NCBI GenBank assembly: GCA_018812705.1
Contig: JAHJCZ010000063.1
Coordinates: 1-40,939, forward strand
Direction of reading: 5' to 3'
From: Candidatus Omnitrophota bacterium
GTDB lineage: Bacteria > Omnitrophota > Gorgyraeia > Zapsychrales > Zapsychraceae
DNA: 40,939 nucleotides
Part shown: in pieces, positions 24,773 to 34,330 of the stretch
Layout: the number at the start of each line of letters is the position of its first letter
How positions within the stretch are numbered: position 1 is the first letter of the stretch
Notes under the pieces: generated by a model
What the model was told of the DNA's origin: nothing
Databases searched by the model: none
Seen by the model: only the letters and a program-made list of their open reading frames with translations
Made by a program: the position numbers and the translations under genes

Positions 24773-27700
24773 ATGGCAAATCCATTTTATCCAAAAAGAC
24801 AAGGTTTGTATGATCCTGCCTTTGAGCATGACAACTGCGGAGTTGGCTTTGTTGCGCATCTAAAGGGGCAAAAATCACATAAAATCATTCGTGACGGTCT
24901 TCAAATTCTTGAAAATTTGACTCATAGGGGTGCAACAGGCAGCGATCCTTTGACAGGCGATGGCGCAGGTATTTTGATTCAATTACCAGATGCATTCTTG
25001 CGCAAAGAGTGTGCAAAGATAGACATTAAATTACCGAACGAGGGTGATTATGCTGTTGGAAATGTTTTTCTACCGCATATTTTGTTTCCTAGAAACACGG
25101 TAAAAAAATGGTTTGCCCAAGTTGTAAAAGAAGAAGGCCAAGAGTTTTTAGGGTGGAGAGAAGTTCCATGTGATAACAAACAGATAGGACATGTTGCAGC
25201 TTCAGCGGAACCTACAATAAGGCAGGTTATCATTGGAAGAGGAAAAGATACTTCCCGTGAAGCTTTTGATAGAAAGCTTTATGTTATTCGTAAGATATTG
25301 CACAATAAGGTTTGGGGTTCCAATCTTTCTCAAAGAAGCTATTGCTACTGTTGTAGTCTTTCCAGCAAAACGTTGCTATATAAAGGTCAGTTAATGTCGG
25401 AACAAGTTGCGCTTTATTACAAGGATTTAGCAGATCCAGAGATGGTCTCAGCGCTTGCAATGGTTCATTCTCGTTATAGTACGAATACTTTTCCTACCTG
25501 GGCACTTGCACAGCCATTTAGGATGATGTGTCATAACGGTGAAATCAATACATTAAGAAGCAATTTTAATTGGATGAGAGCGCGTGAGCATAAATTGATC
25601 TCAGATGTTTTCGGGGAAGATATCAAAAAAATATTTCCTATTTCCGAAGAAGGCGCAAGTGATTCTGCAGTTTTTGACAACACCTTTGAATTGATGGTTT
25701 TGGCAGGCAGGCCAATGCCTCATGTTATTATGATGATGATCCCTGAAGCTTGGAGTGGGCACGAGAGTATGCCAGAACAAAAGAAAGCTTTTTATGAATA
25801 TAATTCTTGCTTAATGGAGCCATGGGATGGTCCTGCTTCAATTACTTTTACTGATGGAAAAAGTATAGGAGCTGTTTTGGATAGAAATGGTTTAAGGCCT
25901 TCAAGGTATCTTGTTACCAAAGATGATTATGTAGTTATGGCATCTGAAACAGGCGTTTTGGATATTGAGCCTGAAAATGTTCTTTTGAAAGGACGATTAC
26001 AGCCAGGCAAAGTGTTTTTGGTTGATACAGAAGCTGGACGTATTGTTGATGATACAGAGCTCAAAAATGTATATATATCAAAAAAACCATATGCCCAATG
26101 GTTAAAAGACAACGTTGTTGACCTGGATGATTTACCGCAACCGGATAAAAAAGCTGACATGGAGGATAAAGAATTAATTGAAAAACAAAAAGCATTTGGG
26201 TATACATCAGAATTTTTAAAAATGCTGTTTAAGCCAATGTTCGTTGAAGGAAAAGAAGCTATTGGATCAATGGGTTGCGATACTCCGCTAGCAGTGCTCT
26301 CTGAGAAACCACAACTGCTGTATAATTATTTCAAACAGTTGTTTGCCCAGGTCACGAATCCTCCGGTTGATCCTATTCGGGAAGAAGTTATTATGGCTGA
26401 AGATGTTATGCTTGGCGCGGAAGGAAACCTTCTTGATGAAACTCCGGAACAATGCCGGAGATTAAGATTGAAACGCCCTATTATTACTAATAGCGAATTG
26501 CAAAAAATATGTAATGTCAATCAAGAAGGCTTAAGAACTGCAACAATTGATGCAACGTTTAAGCTTTCTGACTCGTCTGATGGAATTGAAATCGCGATGG
26601 AAGAGGTCTTTAAGAAAGCTAATGCTGCAATTGACGAGGGTTGCACTATCTTGGTTTTAACTGATAGAGGTGTTGATAAAGATAATGTTGCGATTCCTTC
26701 CTTGCTTGCCTGTTCAGGCCTTCATCATCATCTTATTCGTGAAGGGTTAAGGACAAATGTCAGTATTGTTGTCGAGACTGGGGAGGCTCGCGTGATGCAT
26801 CATTATGCGCTGCTGATCGGTTATGGCGCCAATGCGATCAATCCGTATTTAGTATATGAGACAGTAAAGAGCCAAATGAAGCAAGGCAACTTGCCTGTTG
26901 ATTTGGTCTACAGTAAAGTCATTGAGAATTATTTAAAATCAACAAGAAAAGGTTTGCTTAAAATAATTTCTAAGATGGGGATATCAACAATACAATCTTA
27001 TTGCGGTGCTCAGATATTTGAAGCTGTCGGCTTGAACAAAGATATTATTGGGAAATATTTTACTGCAACACCGTCAAGGATTGGCGGAATTGGCGTTAAG
27101 GAACTTACAGAAGAAACTATTAGACGGCATATGGAAGGATACCCGCAAGATAATGTGTTTAATGATCAGTTGGATGTTGGAGGATATTATAGGTGGAGAA
27201 AGCAAGGAGAACATCATCAATTAAATCCTGAAACGATCTCTACATTGCAGCACGCTGTAAGGTCTGGAAATTATGACCTGTATAAGAAGTTTGCAAGTTT
27301 ATGTAATGATAAAAAAACGAATTTATCAGCCATAAGAGGGCTTGTTCAGTTTAAGAAAAGAACAGCTATTCCTATTGAAGAAGTTGAGCCTGTGTCTGAG
27401 ATCGTAAAAAGATTTGCAACAGGGGCAATGAGCTTTGGCTCGATATCAAGAGAAGCGCATGAAACGTTGGCTATAGCTATGAACCAATTGGGAGGATTTT
27501 CTAATACAGGCGAAGGCGGAGAAAAGACTGAAAGGTTCAAGGACCAAAGAAGAAGTAAGGTAAAACAAGTTGCTCAAGGACGTTTTGGGGTTACTATTGA
27601 ATATTTGGCAAATGCTGACCAGCTTCAGATAAAAATGGCTCAAGGCGCAAAGCCTGGCGAAGGAGGACATCTCCCCGGACATAAGGTAAGTCAAGAGATC

Positions 27701-29326
27701 GCTGATACTCGTCATACTACTCCAGGTGTCGGTTTGATCTCACCGCCACCTCATCATGATATTTATTCAATTGAAGATCTTTCTCAGCTGATACATGATC
27801 TGAAGAATGCAAATCCTAAAGCAGATATCAGTGTCAAGCTAGTTTCTGAAATGGGAGTAGGTACTGTTGCGGCGGGCGTTTCAAAAGGTAAAGCAGATCA
27901 TGTTTTGATAAGCGGTTATGAAGGAGGAACAGGTGCGTCTCCACAAACATCAATCAAGCATGCGGGTCTTCCTATGGAATTAGGAATAGCAGAGACACAA
28001 CAAGTTCTGGTTATGAATGACCTTAGAGGTCGCATCAAGGTTCAAACTGACGGACAGTTAAGAACAGGAAGAGATGTTGTCATCGCGGGGATGTTTGGAG
28101 CGGATGAATTTGGTTTTGCGACGATAGCTTTAGTTGCTATGGGCTGCGTAATGTTGAGGAAATGCCATTTAAATGCCTGTTCAGTCGGTATTGCAACTCA
28201 GGACCCTGATCTTAGAAAGAATTTTAGAGGAAAAGCAGAACACGTTGTAAATTATTTTACATTTGTTGCACAGGAAGCAAGAGAGATAATGGCTGAGTTA
28301 GGGATCAGAAAATTTGAAGAGCTGATTGGCAGAGTTGACTATCTTGAAACACGAGAAGTTTTAGATCATTGGAAAGCAAAAGGTATTGATCTTACAGATG
28401 TTTTATATAAGCCTGATGTCCCTGATTATATTGCAACAAGGAATGTAGAAAAACAGGATCATGGTTTAGAGAAAGCTCTTGATCATCAATTGATCAAGAA
28501 AAGTAGAGCTGCAATAGAGAATAAAAAATCCGTTTCATTTGATATGCCGATCAAAAATATCAACCGAACAGTGGGAACAATGTTGAGCTATCAAATTGCT
28601 TCTCGATATGGCTTAGAAGGTCTTGATGAAGATACGATTAAAATAAAATTTGCAGGTTCAGCAGGTCAAAGCTTTGGGGCGTTCCTTGCTAAAGGGATTA
28701 CTTTTGAACTTGAAGGAGATTCTAATGATTATGTCGGCAAGGGTTTGTCTGGAGGAAAAATTATTATCTACCCGTCAAAGAAAGCAACTTTTATTGCAGA
28801 AGACAATATCCTAGTCGGGAATGTTGTTCTGTACGGCGCGATAATGGGTGAAGCTTATTTTAGAGGAATCGCTGGGGAACGTTTCTGTGTTAGAAATAGT
28901 GGAGCGAAAACGGTTGTTGAAGGGATTGGAGATCATGGTTGTGAATATATGACTGGAGGGAGAACGGTTATTTTAGGAAAGACAGGAAGAAATTTTGCAG
29001 CAGGAATGAGCGGCGGCGTGGCTTATGTTTGGGACGTTGATGGAGATTTTAGCAGTAAATGTAATATGGAAATGATCGAGCTTTTCCCAGTCGAAAATGA
29101 AAATGATATCAATGATTTAAAGAGCATGATCGAAAATCATTATAGGTTTACTGAAAGCACAGTTGCTAAGAGGGCTTTAGATAATTGGAATGTTGTTTTG
29201 CCTCAGTTTGTAAAGGTTTTTCCGGTTGATTATAGAAGGGTTTTAGAGGAAGAACAGGCGAGAATGGAAGTATTATTAAAGAGTCAAGAAGTTGGAGTTG
29301 AAAATGAAGGGTGTTTTGAGGAATAA
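24773..29326 (+). CDS. gltB: Glutamate synthase, large subunit
   Basis: About 1517 residues from the ATG at 24773 ('MANPFYPKRQGLYDPAFEHDNCGVGF'). The ORF-track start at 24731 lies inside the promoter -10 box. The Cys in 'DNCGVGF' becomes the N-terminal glutaminase nucleophile after propeptide removal, as in other GltB proteins. A central domain and the FMN-binding synthase domain follow ('ATGAMSFGSISREAHE', 'QGAKPGEGGHLPGHKV', 'SGYEGGTGASP'). The 3Fe-4S cysteines are in 'CVMLRKCHLNACSVG', and the C-terminal GXGXG repeat domain contains 'GLSGGKIIIYP'. It makes two glutamates from glutamine and 2-oxoglutarate. gltD follows after three bases. Confidence 0.95.
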   Translation: MANPFYPKRQGLYDPAFEHDNCGVGFVAHLKGQKSHKIIRDGLQILENLTHRGATGSDPLTGDGAGILIQLPDAFLRKECAKIDIKLPNEGDYAVGNVFLPHILFPRNTVKKWFAQVVKEEGQEFLGWREVPCDNKQIGHVAASAEPTIRQVIIGRGKDTSREAFDRKLYVIRKILHNKVWGSNLSQRSYCYCCSLSSKTLLYKGQLMSEQVALYYKDLADPEMVSALAMVHSRYSTNTFPTWALAQPFRMMCHNGEINTLRSNFNWMRAREHKLISDVFGEDIKKIFPISEEGASDSAVFDNTFELMVLAGRPMPHVIMMMIPEAWSGHESMPEQKKAFYEYNSCLMEPWDGPASITFTDGKSIGAVLDRNGLRPSRYLVTKDDYVVMASETGVLDIEPENVLLKGRLQPGKVFLVDTEAGRIVDDTELKNVYISKKPYAQWLKDNVVDLDDLPQPDKKADMEDKELIEKQKAFGYTSEFLKMLFKPMFVEGKEAIGSMGCDTPLAVLSEKPQLLYNYFKQLFAQVTNPPVDPIREEVIMAEDVMLGAEGNLLDETPEQCRRLRLKRPIITNSELQKICNVNQEGLRTATIDATFKLSDSSDGIEIAMEEVFKKANAAIDEGCTILVLTDRGVDKDNVAIPSLLACSGLHHHLIREGLRTNVSIVVETGEARVMHHYALLIGYGANAINPYLVYETVKSQMKQGNLPVDLVYSKVIENYLKSTRKGLLKIISKMGISTIQSYCGAQIFEAVGLNKDIIGKYFTATPSRIGGIGVKELTEETIRRHMEGYPQDNVFNDQLDVGGYYRWRKQGEHHQLNPETISTLQHAVRSGNYDLYKKFASLCNDKKTNLSAIRGLVQFKKRTAIPIEEVEPVSEIVKRFATGAMSFGSISREAHETLAIAMNQLGGFSNTGEGGEKTERFKDQRRSKVKQVAQGRFGVTIEYLANADQLQIKMAQGAKPGEGGHLPGHKVSQEIADTRHTTPGVGLISPPPHHDIYSIEDLSQLIHDLKNANPKADISVKLVSEMGVGTVAAGVSKGKADHVLISGYEGGTGASPQTSIKHAGLPMELGIAETQQVLVMNDLRGRIKVQTDGQLRTGRDVVIAGMFGADEFGFATIALVAMGCVMLRKCHLNACSVGIATQDPDLRKNFRGKAEHVVNYFTFVAQEAREIMAELGIRKFEELIGRVDYLETREVLDHWKAKGIDLTDVLYKPDVPDYIATRNVEKQDHGLEKALDHQLIKKSRAAIENKKSVSFDMPIKNINRTVGTMLSYQIASRYGLEGLDEDTIKIKFAGSAGQSFGAFLAKGITFELEGDSNDYVGKGLSGGKIIIYPSKKATFIAEDNILVGNVVLYGAIMGEAYFRGIAGERFCVRNSGAKTVVEGIGDHGCEYMTGGRTVILGKTGRNFAAGMSGGVAYVWDVDGDFSSKCNMEMIELFPVENENDINDLKSMIENHYRFTESTVAKRALDNWNVVLPQFVKVFPVDYRRVLEEEQARMEVLLKSQEVGVENEGCFEE

Positions 29327-29329
29327 TTA

Positions 29330-30757
29330 ATGGGTGAAGTAAAAGGTTTTTTAAAATATGATAGGCAGGACCTAAAAAAGAGCCTTGTCGAAGAGCGCTT
29401 GAAGCATTGGAATGAATTCACCGAATCTTTGTCGGAGCAGGATTTAAGAGATCAAGGTGCAAGGTGCATGGATTGTGGAGTTCCTTTCTGTCATTGGGGA
29501 TGCCCTATTGGGAATATTATTCCTGATTGGAATGATCTCGTCTATGAAGGAAGATGGAAAGAAGCGCTAGAAGTTTTAAGCTCAACAAATAATTTTCCTG
29601 AGGTTACAGGACGAATTTGCCCTGCCCCATGTGAAAATTCTTGTGTACTTGGTATCAATGACCCAGCTGTTACTATAAAGAACATTGAAGCTGCTATTGC
29701 TGAAAAAGGTTTTCAAGAAGGCTGGATAAATCCAAGGCCTCCTAAGAAAAGGACAGGCAAAACTGTTGCTATTGTTGGCTCGGGTCCGGCGGGGTTAGCA
29801 TGTGCAGACCTTTTAAATAAGAGGGGTCATCAAGTGACCGTATATGAAAAAAATGAGGTTCTTGGCGGGTTGATGACTTTAGGTATTCCAACGTATAAAC
29901 TTGAAAAAACAATTATTGAAAGAAGATTGGTAATATTAGAAAAAGAAGGAATTAAGTTCAAAACAAAAGTAAACGTGGGTGTAAATGTATCTGTTGACGA
30001 ATTGAAAAAGAAATTTGATGCTTTAGTTCTTTGTGGAGGGGCAGAGCAGCCTAGGGATTTGCGAGTCGAAGGAAGAGATTTAAAAGGTGTTTATTTTGCG
30101 ATGGATTATTTAACACAACAGACAAGAGTGAACTTAGGGTTAAAGATAGATAAAGAAAACAGGATCGATGCGAAGGGTAAAAAAGTCGTTATTCTTGGCG
30201 GTGGGGACACGGGTTCTGATTGTATTGGGACAGCTAATAGACAAGGGGCAGTTGCGGTAACGCAGTTTGAGCTACTTCCAGAACCTCCTAAAGAAAGAGA
30301 TCCTGATAATCCTTGGCCCCAGTGGGCTTTTGTTCGAAGGGTTTCTACCTCTCAGGAAGAAGGCTGTGATGTTCAGTATTGCGTTATGACAAAAAACTTC
30401 ATTGGAGAGGGTGGAAAAATTAAGAAATTGAGGGCGGTTAGAGTAGATTTTGGGTCAAAAGATCCTGAAACTGGTAGAAGTCCGATGAAGGAAGTTGAAG
30501 GATCTGAGTTTGAAATTGATTGTGATTATGTTTTCTTGGCTATGGGATTTTTAGGACCATTCAAAGAGGGGATGATCAAAGAACTTGGAGTCGCGCTTGA
30601 TGTAAGGGGTAATATTAAGACAGATATTACTTACATGTCCAGTATTGAAGGTGTTTTTTCTGCAGGGGATATGAGAACAGGGCAATCCTTGGTTGTAAGG
30701 GCTATTGATGAAGGGCGCAATGCAGCTTTGTCAGTGCATAAATGGCTGAGCAAATAG
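29330..30757 (+). CDS. gltD: Glutamate synthase, small subunit
   Basis: 475 residues. The N-terminal cysteine clusters 'CMDCGVPFCHWGCPIGN' and 'GRICPAPCENSCVL' bind 4Fe-4S centres. Two nucleotide-binding loops follow: FAD 'AIVGSGPAGLACADLLNKRGH' and NAD(P)H 'VVILGGGDTGSDCIGTA'. It passes electrons from NAD(P)H to GltB. It starts three bases after the gltB stop, so the two are translationally linked. No clear terminator follows. Confidence 0.96.
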   Translation: MGEVKGFLKYDRQDLKKSLVEERLKHWNEFTESLSEQDLRDQGARCMDCGVPFCHWGCPIGNIIPDWNDLVYEGRWKEALEVLSSTNNFPEVTGRICPAPCENSCVLGINDPAVTIKNIEAAIAEKGFQEGWINPRPPKKRTGKTVAIVGSGPAGLACADLLNKRGHQVTVYEKNEVLGGLMTLGIPTYKLEKTIIERRLVILEKEGIKFKTKVNVGVNVSVDELKKKFDALVLCGGAEQPRDLRVEGRDLKGVYFAMDYLTQQTRVNLGLKIDKENRIDAKGKKVVILGGGDTGSDCIGTANRQGAVAVTQFELLPEPPKERDPDNPWPQWAFVRRVSTSQEEGCDVQYCVMTKNFIGEGGKIKKLRAVRVDFGSKDPETGRSPMKEVEGSEFEIDCDYVFLAMGFLGPFKEGMIKELGVALDVRGNIKTDITYMSSIEGVFSAGDMRTGQSLVVRAIDEGRNAALSVHKWLSK

Positions 30758-30877
30758 AATAGTCGGCTAGAAAATAAATAGTTTTCTTTAATTGATTTTC
30801 GTTTCAAACAATATCTTGCGTGATACTTGCTTTATTTTCCAGGATAAATTGTTTTTGTAAAGTAAAGGCAATAATCC

Positions 30878-30911
30878 TTGAGAAACCACTAGGCTATTGT
30901 ATAATGGTTTC
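30878..30911 (+). promoter_or_regulatory. Promoter of the TPR lipoprotein gene, spanned by an inverted repeat
   Basis: TTGAGA (30878-30883), 16 bp, then a perfect TATAAT (30900-30905). GAAACCA (30882-30888) and its complement TGGTTTC (30905-30911) flank the spacer and overlap both promoter boxes. The arrangement could be an operator. Confidence 0.6.
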
Positions 30912-30942
30912 ATAATATTATTAATATTTAAGAGGAATTAAT

Positions 30943-31407
30943 ATGAAAAGATTGCTATTAGGACTTGCGGTAATTGTGCTTTTAGTTGGTTGTGGGTCAA
31001 AGCCTGAACAAAAAGTTCAAAAACCAAACAGCAAAGAATACATTGATGCAGGAATGAACGCGCTTAAAGAAGGCGAAATAGTTAATGCTATTAAGAATTT
31101 TGATACAGCTATAAAAGTGGACCCAAGAAATCCTGAGAATTATATAGTGTTAGGGCAAGTATATCTTAGGCTCAAGAACTATCAGGCCGCAATTGATACT
31201 CTATCTGCCGCAACAAAAGTTGCTCCGAACAGCGGAGAAGCATATTATTTTTTAGCGACGAGCAGAATGATGAGGCAGAATCCAGGAGATAAAGAGCAAG
31301 CTATTGAAGATGCAAAAATGAGCGCAGAAATATTTTTGAGAAATAATGATCAAGAAAGATTGAAGAAAGCGATTGTTTTAGTTCAGAGTTTTTCACAAGT
31401 TCAATAA
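30943..31407 (+). CDS. TPR-repeat lipoprotein
   Basis: 154 residues. The signal peptide ends in the lipobox 'LLVGC' (Cys at 17), so the protein is lipid-anchored. At least two TPR units follow ('YIDAGMNALKEGEIVNAIKNFDTAIKVDPRNPENYIVLGQVYLRLKNYQAAIDTLSAATKVAPNS'), a scaffold for protein contacts. No enzymatic motif is present. It has a strong promoter with a flanking inverted repeat and an AGAGG site. The partner is unknown; the secreted Q-rich protein encoded 18 bp downstream is a candidate because the two are probably cotranscribed. Confidence 0.82.
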   Translation: MKRLLLGLAVIVLLVGCGSKPEQKVQKPNSKEYIDAGMNALKEGEIVNAIKNFDTAIKVDPRNPENYIVLGQVYLRLKNYQAAIDTLSAATKVAPNSGEAYYFLATSRMMRQNPGDKEQAIEDAKMSAEIFLRNNDQERLKKAIVLVQSFSQVQ

Positions 31408-31425
31408 GTTTGGTTTTTTATCTTC

Positions 31426-32070
31426 ATGTTCCAAACAAAAAAAAATATAAGATTCAACAATTTCCTGGAAATGTTTGCAAAGGCTATTTTCTTTTTTGTG
31501 TTAGTTCTTTTCGAGACATGTGTTTTTAGTCAACAGGCTAATGCCAGTGGAGCTATGTCTCAAGGAAGGCAAACGCAGCAAGTGGCTCAGCAGCAGGCTG
31601 CTCAAGAGATCGCTCAACAACAAGCTCAAGGACAGGCATCTACTACAGAGCAACAGCAAGTTAAAAGAAAAGCACTCAGAACCAGAACGCTAAAAAAAGA
31701 AGTTGATGACCTAAAAGCACATGAGATAGTTGATATTTATCAGGTTTGGGAGCAGCTGGAAGTTTCAAGTGAGATCTGGGCATTGATAATGGATCATACT
31801 CCCAAAGATGTTACGGTTGCCAGGTATATTAGATTGTATGCAGAAGGCGGGATTTATATTAGAAAATCTTCTAGTCATTATGTAAAATTAATAGATTCCA
31901 TGGCTAAAGAAAGTCCAAATCTTTTAAAAAGTCCATTTAGAGAAGTATTAAGATTCATAGCTATTATGGAATATGATTTTGATAATGGACAAGATAGGGG
32001 AAAGTTAGCATTACAGACTTTAGGGCGAAAACTATACGAAGATAATAGAATTAGGTTGGGTGTTGAGTGA
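31426..32070 (+). CDS. Secreted protein with Q/A-rich segment, unknown function
   Basis: 214 residues. A long N terminus holds one hydrophobic segment ('AKAIFFFVLVLFETCVF') with a cleavage-like 'ANASG' after it. A glutamine/alanine-rich stretch (about 45-83) follows, then a mostly helical domain from about 90 ('KKEVDDLKAHEIVDIYQVWEQL') to the end. I recognise no family. The start may be at 31426 or an in-frame internal Met ('MFAKAIFF'). It lies between the TPR lipoprotein and a receiver-domain gene and probably shares their transcript. Confidence 0.65.
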   Translation: MFQTKKNIRFNNFLEMFAKAIFFFVLVLFETCVFSQQANASGAMSQGRQTQQVAQQQAAQEIAQQQAQGQASTTEQQQVKRKALRTRTLKKEVDDLKAHEIVDIYQVWEQLEVSSEIWALIMDHTPKDVTVARYIRLYAEGGIYIRKSSSHYVKLIDSMAKESPNLLKSPFREVLRFIAIMEYDFDNGQDRGKLALQTLGRKLYEDNRIRLGVE

Positions 32071-32108
32071 GAACTAATTAAATATAATGTTAATAGATTG
32101 GATCGCAA

Positions 32109-32891
32109 ATGATAAACAGAATCTTAATAGTCGATGATGCACCAGTTACCCTTACAATGGCTAAACAGCAAGCAGAAAAAGAGGGTTATGTTGTTTATGT
32201 TGCAGGAAACGGAAAAGAAGGGCTTAAGATCGTTAGGAGTAAAAAAATCGACCTTGTTATCACGGATGTTGTGATGCCAGTTATGGATGGTGTCGACTTT
32301 TTTAATGCCTTAAAAAGTGACCCAAGCACAATGCACATTCCGGTCATTGTTATAACTGACAGCATGGTGATCCAGGAATCTTTTCGTGCCCTAGGAGTTA
32401 ACGACTTTTTAGCAAAACCTTTTGATGGTGACACGCTGATCGAGAGAATTCAAAGGATCAAGAAATTGGGGTTAGGGCCGCATAGACACGGAAAAGTTGT
32501 TATTATTGGAGCTGGTAGTAATGATGGTGTTTTAGAGATGAGGCGTTTGCTTGAAAAAAATGGCTGCTCCGTAGTTCTTTCTAGCAATGGGGTTGATTCA
32601 ATTGCTAAGGTATTAAGAGTTGTTCCCCATATTGTTTTGATCGATGTTATGTTGACAGATGTTTCTGCAAAAGAAGTTATCAAAGCGTTAAGAAGTTTTA
32701 TTAAGTTGCAGGATATGAAAATCCTTGTGTATACTTTCTTTTCTCCAGAAAAAATGGTCAATGTTGAAGCGGTTGAGCAACTAAAAGATTCAAAGAATGC
32801 TTGTATGGACGCAGGCGGAACAGACTATATTGGCAGATTTTCTGCACTAACTTTCATTGATTCTATGCATAAATATTGGGTCAATGCGTAA
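32109..32891 (+). CDS. Double receiver-domain (REC-REC) response regulator
   Basis: 260 residues. The first receiver (1-118) is complete: D9/D10 in 'LIVDDAP', phospho-acceptor D53 in 'ITDVVMP', T83 and K103 in 'FLAKPFD'. The second (about 129-260) keeps an acceptor-like D179 ('LIDVML'), but its acidic pair is replaced by 'IGAGSNDG' and the conserved lysine is not obvious ('DYIGRF'). The second domain is probably not phosphorylated normally. There is no DNA-binding or enzymatic output, so it should act through protein contact. No kinase is encoded nearby. Confidence 0.85.
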   Translation: MINRILIVDDAPVTLTMAKQQAEKEGYVVYVAGNGKEGLKIVRSKKIDLVITDVVMPVMDGVDFFNALKSDPSTMHIPVIVITDSMVIQESFRALGVNDFLAKPFDGDTLIERIQRIKKLGLGPHRHGKVVIIGAGSNDGVLEMRRLLEKNGCSVVLSSNGVDSIAKVLRVVPHIVLIDVMLTDVSAKEVIKALRSFIKLQDMKILVYTFFSPEKMVNVEAVEQLKDSKNACMDAGGTDYIGRFSALTFIDSMHKYWVNA

Positions 32892-33217
32892 GTCCGCTAA
32901 TTTTGACAATAAGAGTAATTTTCCACAGTTCTTTTCCTTTTGATTCAAATATCACAAGAATTATAATATTTTTGTAAAAATAAGGGCTTTATTTGTAGAT
33001 TTATGCAACTGAAGGTGGCTTCCCTCTGTTTATTTATTGTAAATAAATATTCTTATTAATATTAATAGCGAGTAGGCATTATTTCTTGACAAAGCATGGT
33101 AAAAAATGTATTATTCTGCTCGTGAAATAGGTTAATAAAATATTCTGTTGATGTGCAGTACAGATATAACAAATAGATTTTAAGCTTTCATCTCAAGCCC
33201 CACATTGTAAACATTAA
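32892..33217 (+). other. Intergenic region and leader of carA
   Basis: 326 bp without a gene. It holds a weak AT-rich hairpin (TTTATTTA/TAAATAAA, 33029-33047), a 14 bp palindrome TATTAATATTAATA (33054-33067) and the carA promoter. I looked for a hexaloop attenuator or pyrimidine-type attenuator between the promoter and carA and saw none. Confidence 0.5.
33086..33114 (+). promoter_or_regulatory. Sigma70-type promoter of carAB
   Basis: TTGACA, exactly 17 bp, then TATTAT. The start site would be near 33121, giving a leader of about 97 nt. The palindrome at 33054-33067 lies 18 bp upstream of the -35 box. Confidence 0.72.
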
Positions 33218-34330
33218 ATGAAAAAAGCAATACTATTTTTAGAAGACGGAACATACTTTTATGGCCAAGCTTTGTCAACTGCAGGTGACACCGCTGGTGA
33301 AGTAGTGTTTAATACTTCAATGACCGGATATCAGGAGATCTTGACCGATCCTTCATATGCTGGGCAGATCGTTGTGATGACATATCCTCTGATCGGGAAT
33401 TATGGAGTTAATGAAGAGGATGTTGAGTCAAACAAGATACACTTAAAAGGATTTGTTGTTAAGGAGTTCTGTCGACGCCATTCTAATTTCAGAGCCACAA
33501 AAAGTCTTATTGATTATCTTGATGAAAATAAGATCATTGCGATAGAAGGTATAGATACTCGGGCTTTAACTCGTCATATTCGAGAGAAAGGCGCAATGAA
33601 GGCCTTGATCTCAACGGAAGATTTTGATCTAAAAAGCCTGCAAGGAAAGATAAATGATGCACAGTCAATGGAAGGTAGTGACTGGGTTGAAAAAGTATCA
33701 GTTCAAGAGAAATATGTTTGGAAGGGCGACAAAATCACAGAAATTAAATACAAGATCGCCACAATAGATTGTGGGATCAAATTCAACATATTGCGTATTC
33801 TTTCACGTTTAGGGTGTGAAGTTCATGTTTTTCCTGCAAAAACATCTGCAAAAGAACTGCTAGCTATTAAGCCAGACGGCATTTTCGTTTCTAACGGACC
33901 TGGAGACCCTGCCGCAGTTACATATGTTATTGAAACTTTGAAACAATTATTTGGCAAGCTTCCTATCTTCGGAATTTGTTTAGGTCATCAGATGCTAGGG
34001 TTAGCCTTAGGTGGAAAGACTTTTAAGCTCAAATTTGGCCATCATGGAGCCAATCATCCTGTTAAACATTTAATGGATGGGAGAATTGGAATAACATCAC
34101 AGAATCACGGGTTCTGTGTTGACATAGATAGTTTGAAAGAAGGAGATATTGAGATCGTTGATATTAATCTAAATGACCAGACAGTTGAAGGTTTGAGGCA
34201 TAAGAAATATCCGATAATATCGTTTCAGCATCACCCAGAAGCAGCTCCTGGGCCGCATGATGTGCAATATCTCTTTAAGTATTTTATTGAAATGATCGAA
34301 GAAAGCAAAAAAGTGGGCAAGCATGCCTAA
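33218..34330 (+). CDS. carA: Carbamoyl-phosphate synthase, small (glutaminase) subunit
   Basis: 370 residues. The N-terminal domain ('[15 protein letters not shown]', '[21 protein letters not shown]') is followed by a class I glutamine amidotransferase with the nucleophile in 'GICLGHQ' and the histidine in 'SFQHHPEA'. It feeds ammonia from glutamine to CarB for pyrimidine and arginine synthesis. It overlaps carB by 8 bp. The ATG has no obvious ribosome-binding site, unlike most genes here. Confidence 0.96.
   Translation: MKKAILFLEDGTYFYGQALSTAGDTAGEVVFNTSMTGYQEILTDPSYAGQIVVMTYPLIGNYGVNEEDVESNKIHLKGFVVKEFCRRHSNFRATKSLIDYLDENKIIAIEGIDTRALTRHIREKGAMKALISTEDFDLKSLQGKINDAQSMEGSDWVEKVSVQEKYVWKGDKITEIKYKIATIDCGIKFNILRILSRLGCEVHVFPAKTSAKELLAIKPDGIFVSNGPGDPAAVTYVIETLKQLFGKLPIFGICLGHQMLGLALGGKTFKLKFGHHGANHPVKHLMDGRIGITSQNHGFCVDIDSLKEGDIEIVDINLNDQTVEGLRHKKYPIISFQHHPEAAPGPHDVQYLFKYFIEMIEESKKVGKHA

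Noticed and set aside
33121-33217. Attenuator or PyrR-type leader before carA
   Set aside because: No terminator with a T-run and no competing hairpin is visible in the short leader.
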